20,054 nt of DNA from Lentisphaeria bacterium (GTDB lineage: Bacteria; Verrucomicrobiota; Lentisphaeria; Oligosphaerales; Oligosphaeraceae), in the NCBI GenBank assembly GCA_016287975.1, contig JAEEXV010000233.1, forward strand, positions 1 through 20,054. The letters run 5' to 3'. The notes under the pieces were generated by a model that made no database searches, was not told the DNA's origin, and saw only the letters and a program-made list of their open reading frames with translations. Below, piece after piece: positions 15,242-20,054 of the stretch. Positions within the stretch are counted from its first letter, which is position 1, and every line of letters begins with the position of its first letter. Position numbers and translations under genes: made by a program.

Positions 15242-15343
15242 GTGTAGAAAAGGTTGTCGACAAGGTGTAGACGAAAGTGTACGAAAAGTTGTCTACAGGG
15301 TTGTCGACAGGGAATGAACAGGCTTTTTACAGAGTTGTTGACA
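15242..15343. repeat. phased 12-bp repeats resembling DnaA boxes upstream of dnaN
   Basis: Five contiguous 12-base units run from 15253 to 15312 (GTTGTCGACAAG, GTGTAGACGAAA, GTGTACGAAAAG, TTGTCTACAGGG, TTGTCGACAGGG), preceded by a related 11-base unit at 15242. Nine-base cores TTGTCGACA (15254 and 15301), TTGTCTACA (15289) and, outside the array, TTGTTGACA (15335) are close to the DnaA boxes TTGTCCACA and TTATCCACA known from other bacteria. TTGTCGACAA is also palindromic. A short AT-rich stretch (15381-15394) lies beside the array. This may be part of a replication origin or a DnaA-controlled dnaN operator; the sequence does not decide. Confidence 0.5.
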
Positions 15344-15423
15344 GGATGGGTTCGCCGTTGCGGGACGCACGGCGCTTCTCAATCTATAATATAGGGCGAT
15401 AAACCGAAATTGCTATCTCCAAT

Positions 15424-15458
15424 GGGAGATTCCCCCCGCAGTCTCCCGCAATTTTTTT
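15424..15458 (+). terminator. plus-strand terminator with a competing upstream hairpin
   Basis: On the plus strand GGGAGA (15424-15429) pairs with TCTCCC (15442-15447), then GCAA and seven T residues follow. A second, mutually exclusive hairpin is possible between ATCTCC (15415-15420) and GGAGAT (15425-15430). A perfect TATAAT lies at 15385-15390, though no good -35 box is spaced correctly before it. No plus-strand gene precedes or follows, so this could end a short untranslated RNA of about 60 bases. That RNA is hypothetical. Confidence 0.45.
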
Positions 15459-15470
15459 CGAGATGAGCAG

Positions 15471-15533
15471 GTCGCTTAGGTCCCTTAGGTCCCTTGGGTC
15501 CCTTGGGTCGCTTGGGTCTCTTAGGTCCCTTGG
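15471..15533 (+). repeat. seven tandem copies of a 9-bp repeat (GTCCCTTRG)
   Basis: Seven contiguous 9-base units occupy 15471-15533: GTCGCTTAG, GTCCCTTAG, GTCCCTTGG twice, GTCGCTTGG, GTCTCTTAG and GTCCCTTGG. The array begins 13 bases after the gcvH stop codon on the minus strand. The same motif appears in the opposite orientation upstream of ispF (16427-16525). Such a unit could form a variable-number tandem repeat. Confidence 0.9.
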
Positions 15534-15546
15534 CGCTGGGGTGGTT

Positions 15547-15912
15547 CTATTCGCAGAACTTCTTGTACCGCGCCTCATCCATGAGAGAGCCGAGATCGGC
15601 GGCGGGGACGTTGGCGAGTTTGCAGATCCAGGCCTCTCCTTCGGGGTCGTCGTTCAGGAGGGCGGGATTGGTTTCGAGGGCGGTGTTGACGGCGGTGACG
15701 GTGCCGGATGCGGGGGCGAAGACGTCGGAGGCGGCCTTGACGGATTCGACGACGCAGAGTTGCTCGCCTGCGGCAAGCTGGCGGCCGTTTTCGGGAAGTT
15801 CGATGAAGGTGATTTCGCCGAGTTCATCGGCGGCGTATTTGGTGATTCCGACAGTGGCGGTGCCGTCGTCGTTGAGGTCGATCCACTGGTGTTCTTCGCT
15901 GTACTTTTTCAT
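15547..15912 (-). CDS. gcvH: glycine cleavage system H protein
   Basis: The 121-residue product is the lipoyl carrier of the glycine cleavage complex, shuttling the methylamine intermediate from P- to T-protein and being reoxidised by L-protein. The start MKKYSEEHQWIDL matches the family's 'yt..HeW'. The lipoylation motif VVESVKAASD is intact with Lys59 as the modified residue, and the later LLNDDPEGEAWICKL matches the conserved 'vN.dPyg.gWl.ki' region. Length is normal. The ATG overlaps the ispF stop codon by four bases (ATGA), so its translation is coupled to ispF. There is no gcvT, gcvP or lpd here. H proteins also serve in lipoate metabolism in some bacteria, so a role in glycine catabolism is likely but not proven by context. 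A 9-bp repeat array follows the gene. Confidence 0.96.
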   Translation of the reverse strand: MKKYSEEHQWIDLNDDGTATVGITKYAADELGEITFIELPENGRQLAAGEQLCVVESVKAASDVFAPASGTVTAVNTALETNPALLNDDPEGEAWICKLANVPAADLGSLMDEARYKKFCE

Positions 15913-16406
15913 GGGAGTGAGGCAGTTTGGGTTTCGGCGAGGAGAACCGCCCACGCCGCGATGGCTTCGCGGCGTCCGACGGCATCCACGCCTTCGTTGG
16001 TCTTGGCTTTGACGGAAATGCAGGATGCGGGGACTTGAAAAAGAGTTGCCAGGCTGTCGCGGATCGCGGGGATGTGCGGCGCGAGTTTCGGACGCTCGGC
16101 GATGACGGTGCAGTCGAGGTTCTGGAGGCGCCAGCCGTGGAGTCGGTTGTCTTCCAGCACGCGCCGCAAGAGGTCCTTGCTGTCCGCGCCGAGGTAGGCG
16201 GTGTCGGTGTCGGGGAACCACTGCCCGATGTCGCCCAATGCGAGGCTGCCCAGGACGGCGTCGATCACCGCGTGCAGCAGGACATCCGCGTCGGAATGGC
16301 CGACGAGGCCGCAGCCGTCGGCAGTGGGGATCTGCACGCCGCCCAGCCACAGGGCGCGATTCGGACCGAGCCGATGGAGATCATAACCTTGACCAATGCG
16401 GAACAT
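15909..16406 (-). CDS. ispF: 2-C-methyl-D-erythritol 2,4-cyclodiphosphate synthase
   Basis: IspF converts CDP-ME 2-phosphate to methylerythritol cyclodiphosphate with release of CMP in the non-mevalonate isoprenoid pathway; it is a zinc enzyme working as a homotrimer. The 165-residue product has the normal length. Zinc ligands D9 and H11 lie in GYDLHRL and H45 in HSDADVLLHAVIDA (residues 37-50). GDIGQWFPDTD (58-68) is the next family signature, and SVKAKTNEGVDAVGRREAIAA the C-terminal one (usually 'KATT.E.lGf.Gr.EGIaa'). No ribosome site is obvious before the ATG, and 44-bp direct repeats lie just upstream. It overlaps gcvH by four bases. The usual partner ispD is not adjacent. Confidence 0.97.
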   Translation of the reverse strand: MFRIGQGYDLHRLGPNRALWLGGVQIPTADGCGLVGHSDADVLLHAVIDAVLGSLALGDIGQWFPDTDTAYLGADSKDLLRRVLEDNRLHGWRLQNLDCTVIAERPKLAPHIPAIRDSLATLFQVPASCISVKAKTNEGVDAVGRREAIAAWAVLLAETQTASLP

Positions 16407-16426
16407 GGGATGACAGGCGGGGACCG

Positions 16427-16516
16427 AAGGGACGGGCTGGTTTTGGGTAAGAGGAAGGGACCTAAGGGACCTAAGGGACGGGCTGGTTTTGGGTAAGAGG
16501 AAGGGACCTAAGGGAC
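16427..16516 (+). repeat. two 44-bp direct repeats built from GGGACCTAA units
   Basis: A 44-base sequence at 16427-16470 recurs exactly at 16473-16516 (offset 46). Each copy contains GGGACGGGCTGG, TTTTGGGTAAGAGG and one or more GGGACCTAA units. The GGGACCTAA units are the reverse complement of the 9-bp repeat at 15471-15533. The pair sits in the 150-base gap between the LptE-like gene and ispF, so it forms part of the ispF leader or promoter region. Confidence 0.9.
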
Positions 16517-16556
16517 GGAAGGGACAGGCCGAGGCATGAGCGGAGAATGCTTGCGG

Positions 16557-17066
16557 CTATTGTTCGGTGAGGGCGACGGCGAGTTTGGCGGCGGCGTCGC
16601 GGGCGGCGTTCTGGAGGGCGGTGGCGAAGGCGAGCTCGCGGTCGGGCATGAGGGGCATGTCGGCGGTGCCAGTGACGGTGCCCTTGCGGTCGGCCGCCTT
16701 GGCCTCCCAGTCGACGGTGACGGTGACGCGGTAGAGGACGGTCTGGTAGGCGTCGCCTGAATCGTCGCGGTCCTTCTTGCCGCGGATGCGGCTGCGGGCG
16801 GCGCGGTTCTGGTCGAGGCCGCGGATGGTCGTCGTGACCACCAGGCCCGCCTGGCTTTCGTCGGCGACGGCGCGGATGCCAGGCACCTGGGTGAGTTCGT
16901 GCACCAGGGCGCTCTTGAACCACGCGGTGAGGCGGTGTTCCGAAGTGCGGTTGTCGATGACGGCAAGGTGGATTCTGCGCTGTTCGGGGGGCAGGGTGCT
17001 GCCTGCATGCCAGTGCGCGCAGCCAGTCAGGAGCGCAAGCGCGAGGATGAGAAGAAGATGGCGCAT
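16557..17066 (-). CDS. LptE-like outer-membrane lipoprotein
   Basis: The 169-residue product opens MRHLLLILALALLTGCAHWH, a lipoprotein signal with lipobox LTGC and acylated Cys16. After it, LPPEQRRIHLAVIDNRTSEH resembles the LptE-family start ('...p..i..i.V..f.N.t'), followed by a helix and ADESQAGLVVTTTIRGLDQNR, matching the 'aD..l.g.I..l' strand. The C-terminus (LAFATALQNAARDAAAKLAVAL) is the expected helix. LptE plugs the LptD channel that delivers LPS to the outer leaflet. The neighbour upstream is a BamD-like protein, so the pair suggests outer-membrane assembly. It begins nine bases after that gene. LptE-family membership is likely but sequence conservation in this family is weak; another small lipoprotein family is possible. 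Confidence 0.6.
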   Translation of the reverse strand: MRHLLLILALALLTGCAHWHAGSTLPPEQRRIHLAVIDNRTSEHRLTAWFKSALVHELTQVPGIRAVADESQAGLVVTTTIRGLDQNRAARSRIRGKKDRDDSGDAYQTVLYRVTVTVDWEAKAADRKGTVTGTADMPLMPDRELAFATALQNAARDAAAKLAVALTEQ

Positions 17067-17075
17067 GGAGGTTGG

Positions 17076-18014
17076 CTATTTGCCAGAAGGTGCGTTGTCC
17101 TTGGGGAACTTGGTGGCGAGGAGGTGGCGCGCCTTTTCGGCGGCCTTGGTGTCCGCATATTCGCGCAGGATGTCATGGAGGTAGCGGCGCGAGACCTCGG
17201 GACGGTAGTGGTAGCGGATGAGGTAGAACTCGGCGCGCTCGATCAGGCGCTCGGCCTCGGCTTCGCGGCCTGCCACCAGAATCGCCTCGGCCTGCGGACG
17301 GCGCGGGTCGGAAGGCGGGGCCAGCTGCAGGAAGACGCGGGCCTCCCGCATCGCGGCGCGGGTGCGCTGCCCGTCGCCGTCCCCCTCCCGCGCGAGGCGC
17401 TGCAGCAGCATCGCCAGGCCGAAGCGGACGTCGGGGCTGTTCGGCGCGAGCTTGACGGTCTCCTGGTAGGTGATGACGGCGGCCTGGTCCTCGTGGCTGT
17501 CGATCTGGAGGCGCGCCAGCATCAGGCGGTCGTCCAGCGACTGCTCTATGGAGGGCTGGCAGCGCAGGATGAGCTGGTAGACCTTGATGGCGGCGGTGAG
17601 GTCGGTGAGGCCGAGGAAGGTGCCCGTGCCAGTGCGGAAATACTGCGCGAGCAGCCGCAGCTGCGCGCAGACGTCGTTGGTAGGCACGTAGAAGAGATAC
17701 TTCTCCAGCAGCCGCGTGTAGGCCTTGCTGGCGCGGCTGGTGCGCTTGGCCTTCAGCAGCATCTGCGCGGCCTGGTAGTGGTACTGCGCGGCCTGTTCAG
17801 GCGCGAGGTGGCTGAGCTTGCCCGCCTTGGTGTAGTAGTCCGCCGCGTCGACGAAGTCCTCCTCCCGGATGGCCTCCTCGGCCTGGCGGACGAATTTGCG
17901 CTCCTCGGCGAGCTGCCCCCGCCTCGGCAGCGGCTCCAGCGAACTCTCGGCGAGGCACAGGAGCGCCGAAGACAGGGCGAAGAGAAAGATGGTGCGACGG
18001 TGGAAGTTCATCAT
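17076..18014 (-). CDS. BamD-like TPR protein of the cell envelope
   Basis: This protein of 312 residues (311 if the second ATG is used) has an N-terminal signal peptide (FHRRTIFLFALSSALLCLAE) without a clear lipobox. The rest is tetratricopeptide-like: repeated helices such as AEEAIREEDFVDAADYYTKA, YHYQAAQMLLKAKRTSRASKAYTRLLEKY and SIEQSLDDRLMLARLQIDSH. The C-terminal segment (AEFYLIRYHYRPEVSRRYLH followed by DILREYADTKAAEKARHLLA) closely resembles the BamD/YfiO pattern 'A.fY.kr..y.aA..r...vl..yp.t..a..A...l'. BamD helps the BamA complex insert outer-membrane proteins. It is the most upstream gene of the minus-strand block and lies nine bases before the LptE-like gene. BamD-like is a family-level call; general TPR scaffold is the alternative. 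Confidence 0.6.
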   Translation of the reverse strand: MMNFHRRTIFLFALSSALLCLAESSLEPLPRRGQLAEERKFVRQAEEAIREEDFVDAADYYTKAGKLSHLAPEQAAQYHYQAAQMLLKAKRTSRASKAYTRLLEKYLFYVPTNDVCAQLRLLAQYFRTGTGTFLGLTDLTAAIKVYQLILRCQPSIEQSLDDRLMLARLQIDSHEDQAAVITYQETVKLAPNSPDVRFGLAMLLQRLAREGDGDGQRTRAAMREARVFLQLAPPSDPRRPQAEAILVAGREAEAERLIERAEFYLIRYHYRPEVSRRYLHDILREYADTKAAEKARHLLATKFPKDNAPSGK

Positions 18015-18071
18015 GGCGCGGTTATGTTATGGAAAAAGGGGAGGGACGCCCCCTTTCGGTTCACTGGAATA

Positions 18072-18131
18072 AGATAACGCCGCAAAATGATTTCACCCAC
18101 CAGACCATTGTTCCCGCCGCAAATCCGCTGC
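18072..18131 (+). repeat. left copy of a perfect 60-bp direct repeat
   Basis: This 60-base segment is identical to 18931-18990 (offset 859). It holds 15 bases of leader, an ATG at 18087 and 15 codons (MISPTRPLFPPQIRC). The sequences differ immediately outside both ends. The two copies enclose the hicA-hicB module. Confidence 0.95.
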
Positions 18132-18215
18132 TGGGACGTGGGCGGGCGTTGGATCTGCGGCGAAAGACCATCGTCAAAGGTAGTTTGTTTCCGTGTGGCG
18201 ACTATAAATGTGTAA
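18087..18215 (+). pseudogene. truncated 5' fragment of ldcA
   Basis: The left repeat copy starts with the same ATG and first 15 codons as ldcA. From codon 16 the reading frame diverges into unrelated sequence and stops at TAA (18213-18215), giving 42 codons with no resemblance to the S66 peptidase. It is therefore most likely the leftover 5' end of the original ldcA locus, still placed next to the ancestral upstream region. Whether it is translated is unknown. Confidence 0.65.
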
Positions 18216-18264
18216 AAAAAGATGTATATTATATTTGTGATGGGGGTGGAATCGAGAGCGGGCG

Positions 18265-18453
18265 ATGAACTACGGTGAACTTACGAGACTTTTGAAGGAG
18301 GCTGGCTGGCGTTTCGAGCGGAATGGCAAGGGGAGCCACCGGGTATGGACTCATCCAGACCGCCCTGGTCGGATTTTCGTCCCCGACTACGGAAGCAAGG
18401 AGATCCGACCCGGCCTTGTGAGGGGGATCAAGCGGCAGGCGGGAATCAAGTGA
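18265..18453 (+). CDS. hicA: HicA-type mRNA interferase toxin
   Basis: This 62-residue protein has the HicA fold signature: MNYGELTRLLKEAGWRFERN, then GKGSHRVWTHP with catalytic His25 in 'GSH...(f/w).HP', then the strand RIFVPDYGSKEIRPGLVRGI ending with a helix. HicA binds and cleaves mRNA when free, lowering translation, and is neutralised by HicB. Length is typical (55-85). The order toxin first, antitoxin second is the usual HicA-HicB order. The upstream sequence is AT-rich (18203-18236, including TATAAA and TATATT), a plausible promoter region, although no well-spaced -35 box was found. The gene lies inside the repeat-bounded unit. Confidence 0.93.
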   Translation: MNYGELTRLLKEAGWRFERNGKGSHRVWTHPDRPGRIFVPDYGSKEIRPGLVRGIKRQAGIK

Positions 18454-18467
18454 AGGAGAATTGCAGC

Positions 18468-18884
18468 ATGGAAAAAAGAATGTACTGCATGTTTGTGCAT
18501 GATGGCGGCGATGGCAAGGGTGGTCTGTGGTGCGAGTTTCCGGATCTGCCCGGCTGCATGACCGACGGCGATAATCTGGAGGATCTGATGGGGAACGCGA
18601 CGGCCGCCCTGGAGAGCTGGCTGGAGGCGGCAAGCGACCATGGGGAGGCACTGCCCCGCCCCTCGGGCGCCGAGGAGCTGCGGGCAAAGGCAACCGCGTG
18701 CAGGGATCCGATTCTCTTCGTCGTCCCTGTCACGGGGTATCTCCCAGACGCGCCTGCGCGCATCAACATCACCAGCACCGAGGGGAAAATCGCCGAGATC
18801 ACCGCCTACGCCCGCCGCGTCCGGCGTACGCGGTCCGAGTTGATGGTGACCGCGACGCTGGACTACATTCGCGCGAACGCCTGA
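18468..18884 (+). CDS. hicB: HicB-family antitoxin with ribbon-helix-helix-like C-terminus
   Basis: The 138-residue product starts at 18468, preceded by an AAGGAG ribosome site nine bases away; earlier in-frame ATG codons overlap hicA and lack support. The N-terminal domain reads GLWCEFPDLPGCMTDGDNLE (20-38), then ALESWLEAA, the HicB 'f.v.fPDlPGc.t.Gdt.eea...a.eal..wle' pattern. The C-terminal region ARINITSTEGKIAEITAYAR (97-116) followed by RSELMVTATLDYIRAN resembles a ribbon-helix-helix DNA-binding domain, so HicB probably represses its own promoter. It follows hicA by 14 bases. A weak hairpin (18902-18917) lies between it and ldcA. Confidence 0.92.
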   Translation: MEKRMYCMFVHDGGDGKGGLWCEFPDLPGCMTDGDNLEDLMGNATAALESWLEAASDHGEALPRPSGAEELRAKATACRDPILFVVPVTGYLPDAPARINITSTEGKIAEITAYARRVRRTRSELMVTATLDYIRANA

Positions 18885-18898
18885 GGCGGAATGGCGAG

Positions 18899-18921
18899 CA
18901 AGCCGCCGCATGGCGGCGCTT
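18899..18921 (+). terminator. weak GC-rich hairpin after hicB
   Basis: GCCGCC (18902-18907) pairs with GGCGGC (18912-18917) around a GCAT loop, 15 bases after the hicB stop codon. No T-run follows, so it is at best a partial terminator or an RNA-stabilising element between hicB and ldcA. Confidence 0.3.
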
Positions 18922-18930
18922 ATAACTCCG

Positions 18931-18990
18931 AGATAACGCCGCAAAATGATTTCACCCACCAGACCATTGTTCCCGCCGCAAATCCGCTGC
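18931..18990 (+). repeat. right copy of the 60-bp direct repeat, includes the ldcA start
   Basis: This segment is identical to 18072-18131. Here the ATG at 18946 opens the complete ldcA reading frame, so the repeat forms 15 bases of leader and the first 15 codons of the gene. Confidence 0.95.
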
Positions 18991-19953
18991 GTCGGCGTCT
19001 TCGCGCTTTCGTATCTTCCCGACGAGGCGCGGCTGGCGGCGGGGGTGCGGATTCTCGAAGAGCGCTTCGGGGTGCGCGTCAAGGTGCGCGTGCCGCCCGA
19101 GCCAGGCCCGAGGCGCATGGCGGGCTTCGACGACGAGCGCGCGGCGTGCTTCAACGACCTCGTCCAGGATCCCGAGGTCGACGGCCTCGTCGCCGCGCGC
19201 GGCGGCTATGGCGCGACCCGCGTGCTGGAACGCATCGACTTCGCGGCGCTGAAGGATTCAGGCAAGTTCGTGTGCGGCTACAGCGACACGACGGCGCTGC
19301 TCCTCGCCGCCTGGAAGCACGGCTGCACCCGCCTCTACCATGGCCCTATGGCGACCTCCTCTTCCGACTGCCCGCAGGAATGGGAAGCCTTCGCGGAACT
19401 GCTCGGCGAGGACGGATACATCGTGCCGCCAGGACAGCAGGCCGCCGTGCTGAAGAGCGGATGCGTGGACGGGATCCTGGTGCCGATGAACTTCTCGATG
19501 CTCCAGGCGCTCCTGGGGACGCCCTGGATGCCCTGCCTCGACAACGCCATCCTGTGCCTGGAGGACATCGGCGAACCCGCGCACGACATCGACCGCAAAC
19601 TGCGCCAGCTGCGCCAGTGCGGAATCCTGGAGCGCCTCGGCGGCCTCCTCTTCGGGCAGTTCGGCGAATGCGAAAACGACGCATGGCTGCCCGAAATCGA
19701 ACGGGAATACGGGCGGTTCGTGAAAGGGCCCGTCGCGGCGGGGCTGCCTTTCGGGCATCTCCACCCGTCCATCCCGCTGCCGCTGGGGGCGTGCGCCCGC
19801 GTGGTGTGCGGGCAGGGGGAGGCCACGGTCATCTGGGGGAAGGGACTGGGCGTCGGGAACGGCAACTGGGCGGCGCCAGGCACGGCCGCGGACTTCCCGC
19901 CGCGCCATACCCATGGGAGAGTTGAAAAAGTAAACGCAACCTTGCAGGAGTAA
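18946..19953 (+). CDS. ldcA: S66 family L,D-carboxypeptidase (murein recycling)
   Basis: The 335-residue product is a serine peptidase of family S66 that removes the terminal D-Ala from tetrapeptides released from peptidoglycan, letting the cell recycle its wall. Signature elements: VDGLVAARGGYGATRVLERI (78-97), the nucleophile elbow GYSDTT with S113, LEDIGEPAHDIDRKL with catalytic E206, and GLPFGHLHPSIPLPLG with catalytic H271. All three members of the Ser-Glu-His triad are present. The N-terminus is somewhat shorter than in P. aeruginosa LdcA, and its first 15 codons lie in the 60-bp direct repeat. No ribosome site is obvious. It is divergent from the BamD-like gene, with the hicAB unit between. 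Strong G+C and codon use match the core genes, unlike a recent acquisition. Confidence 0.92.
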   Translation: MISPTRPLFPPQIRCVGVFALSYLPDEARLAAGVRILEERFGVRVKVRVPPEPGPRRMAGFDDERAACFNDLVQDPEVDGLVAARGGYGATRVLERIDFAALKDSGKFVCGYSDTTALLLAAWKHGCTRLYHGPMATSSSDCPQEWEAFAELLGEDGYIVPPGQQAAVLKSGCVDGILVPMNFSMLQALLGTPWMPCLDNAILCLEDIGEPAHDIDRKLRQLRQCGILERLGGLLFGQFGECENDAWLPEIEREYGRFVKGPVAAGLPFGHLHPSIPLPLGACARVVCGQGEATVIWGKGLGVGNGNWAAPGTAADFPPRHTHGRVEKVNATLQE

Positions 19954-20054
19954 ATGCAAGTTCAGGAGAAAAAGGCGTGCATTTACATCTGCAATTGGGG
20001 CCTGGCGCCGTGCAGGCGGAGACCGGGCGAGGCGGCGACGTGCATTTACCGCTG
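19954..20054. other. right edge, repeated GTAAATGCA words, no gene seen
   Basis: The last hundred bases contain no supportable reading frame. GTAAATGCA occurs at 19950-19958 (overlapping the ldcA stop) and in reverse orientation (TGCATTTAC) at 19978-19986 and 20041-20049; GTAAACGCA lies at 19930-19938. The two reverse copies are 63 bases apart. These words look like an intergenic repeat that continues past the window. Confidence 0.45.

Larger units (their letters stand above)
18072..18990 (+). mobile_element. hicAB cassette bounded by 60-bp direct repeats, inserted at the 5' end of ldcA
   Basis: The unit of 859 bases plus one repeat copy contains hicA and hicB and is bounded by perfect 60-bp direct repeats. 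Because the repeats contain the ldcA start codon and first 15 codons, the right copy reconstitutes an intact ldcA while the left copy remains as a truncated start. This is what integration or duplication at a target that is preserved would produce. No transposase, integrase or terminal inverted repeat was seen. The mechanism is unknown; a 60-bp duplication is far longer than ordinary transposon target duplications. Confidence 0.45.

Noticed and set aside
15913..16350. N-terminal extension of gcvH to position 16350
   Set aside because: The extra residues are Arg/Pro-rich out-of-frame translation of ispF; the H-protein homology starts at MKKYSEEHQW.
15471..16525. CRISPR array
   Set aside because: The 9-bp units are contiguous with no spacers and the 44-bp repeats are two copies only, with no cas genes nearby.
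18891..19925. Plus-strand frame of 344 codons overlapping ldcA
   Set aside because: It is a shifted frame of ldcA with an Arg/Ala-rich composition; only the frame starting at 18946 has the S66 motifs.

Overview
The window looks like chromosomal DNA of a Gram-negative bacterium of the PVC group, most likely Lentisphaerota (Victivallales-like). This is an inference from three things: outer-membrane assembly genes, a run of type II secretion pseudopilins whose N-termini read 'K/R-x-F-T-L-V-E-L' without the usual Gly before the cleavage site, and a G+C content near 60% by eye. No rRNA or tRNA gene and no CRISPR array was seen.

From position 1 to about 18,015 every gene I can support is on the minus strand. 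Only the last 2 kb (hicA, hicB, ldcA) is on the plus strand.

Left end (152-5017) is an accessory defence or conflict region. Going along the minus strand it holds a Septu pair (ptuA ATPase, ptuB HNH nuclease; translationally overlapping and clearly AT-richer than its surroundings), then a class II Fic protein with an N-terminal helix-turn-helix, then an AAA-ATPase/PD-(D/E)XK nuclease. The Fic promoter region carries three copies of CGAAATNNCAA.

Middle (5100-13860) is a pseudopilin operon read right to left: a secreted 664-residue protein of unknown function, GspH-like, GspI-like, GspJ-like, a very large GspK/PilX-like protein (1168 residues), and two GspG-like pseudopilins. A strong intrinsic terminator closes it at 5096-5134. 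No secretin, assembly ATPase or platform protein is present here, so the rest of the machine must be elsewhere.

Right (13970-18014) is a housekeeping block: dnaN with its own terminator, a 452-base non-coding region with phased 12-bp repeats that resemble DnaA boxes and a plus-strand terminator, then gcvH and ispF (ATGA overlap) flanked by inverted arrays of a 9-bp repeat, then an LptE-like lipoprotein and a BamD-like TPR protein.

The most unusual structure is at 18072-18990. A hicA-hicB toxin-antitoxin module sits between two perfect 60-bp direct repeats. The repeat contains the start codon and first 15 codons of ldcA, so the left copy is a decapitated ldcA 5' end and the right copy restores an intact gene. 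This looks like a small self-contained insertion or duplication that preserved its target gene.
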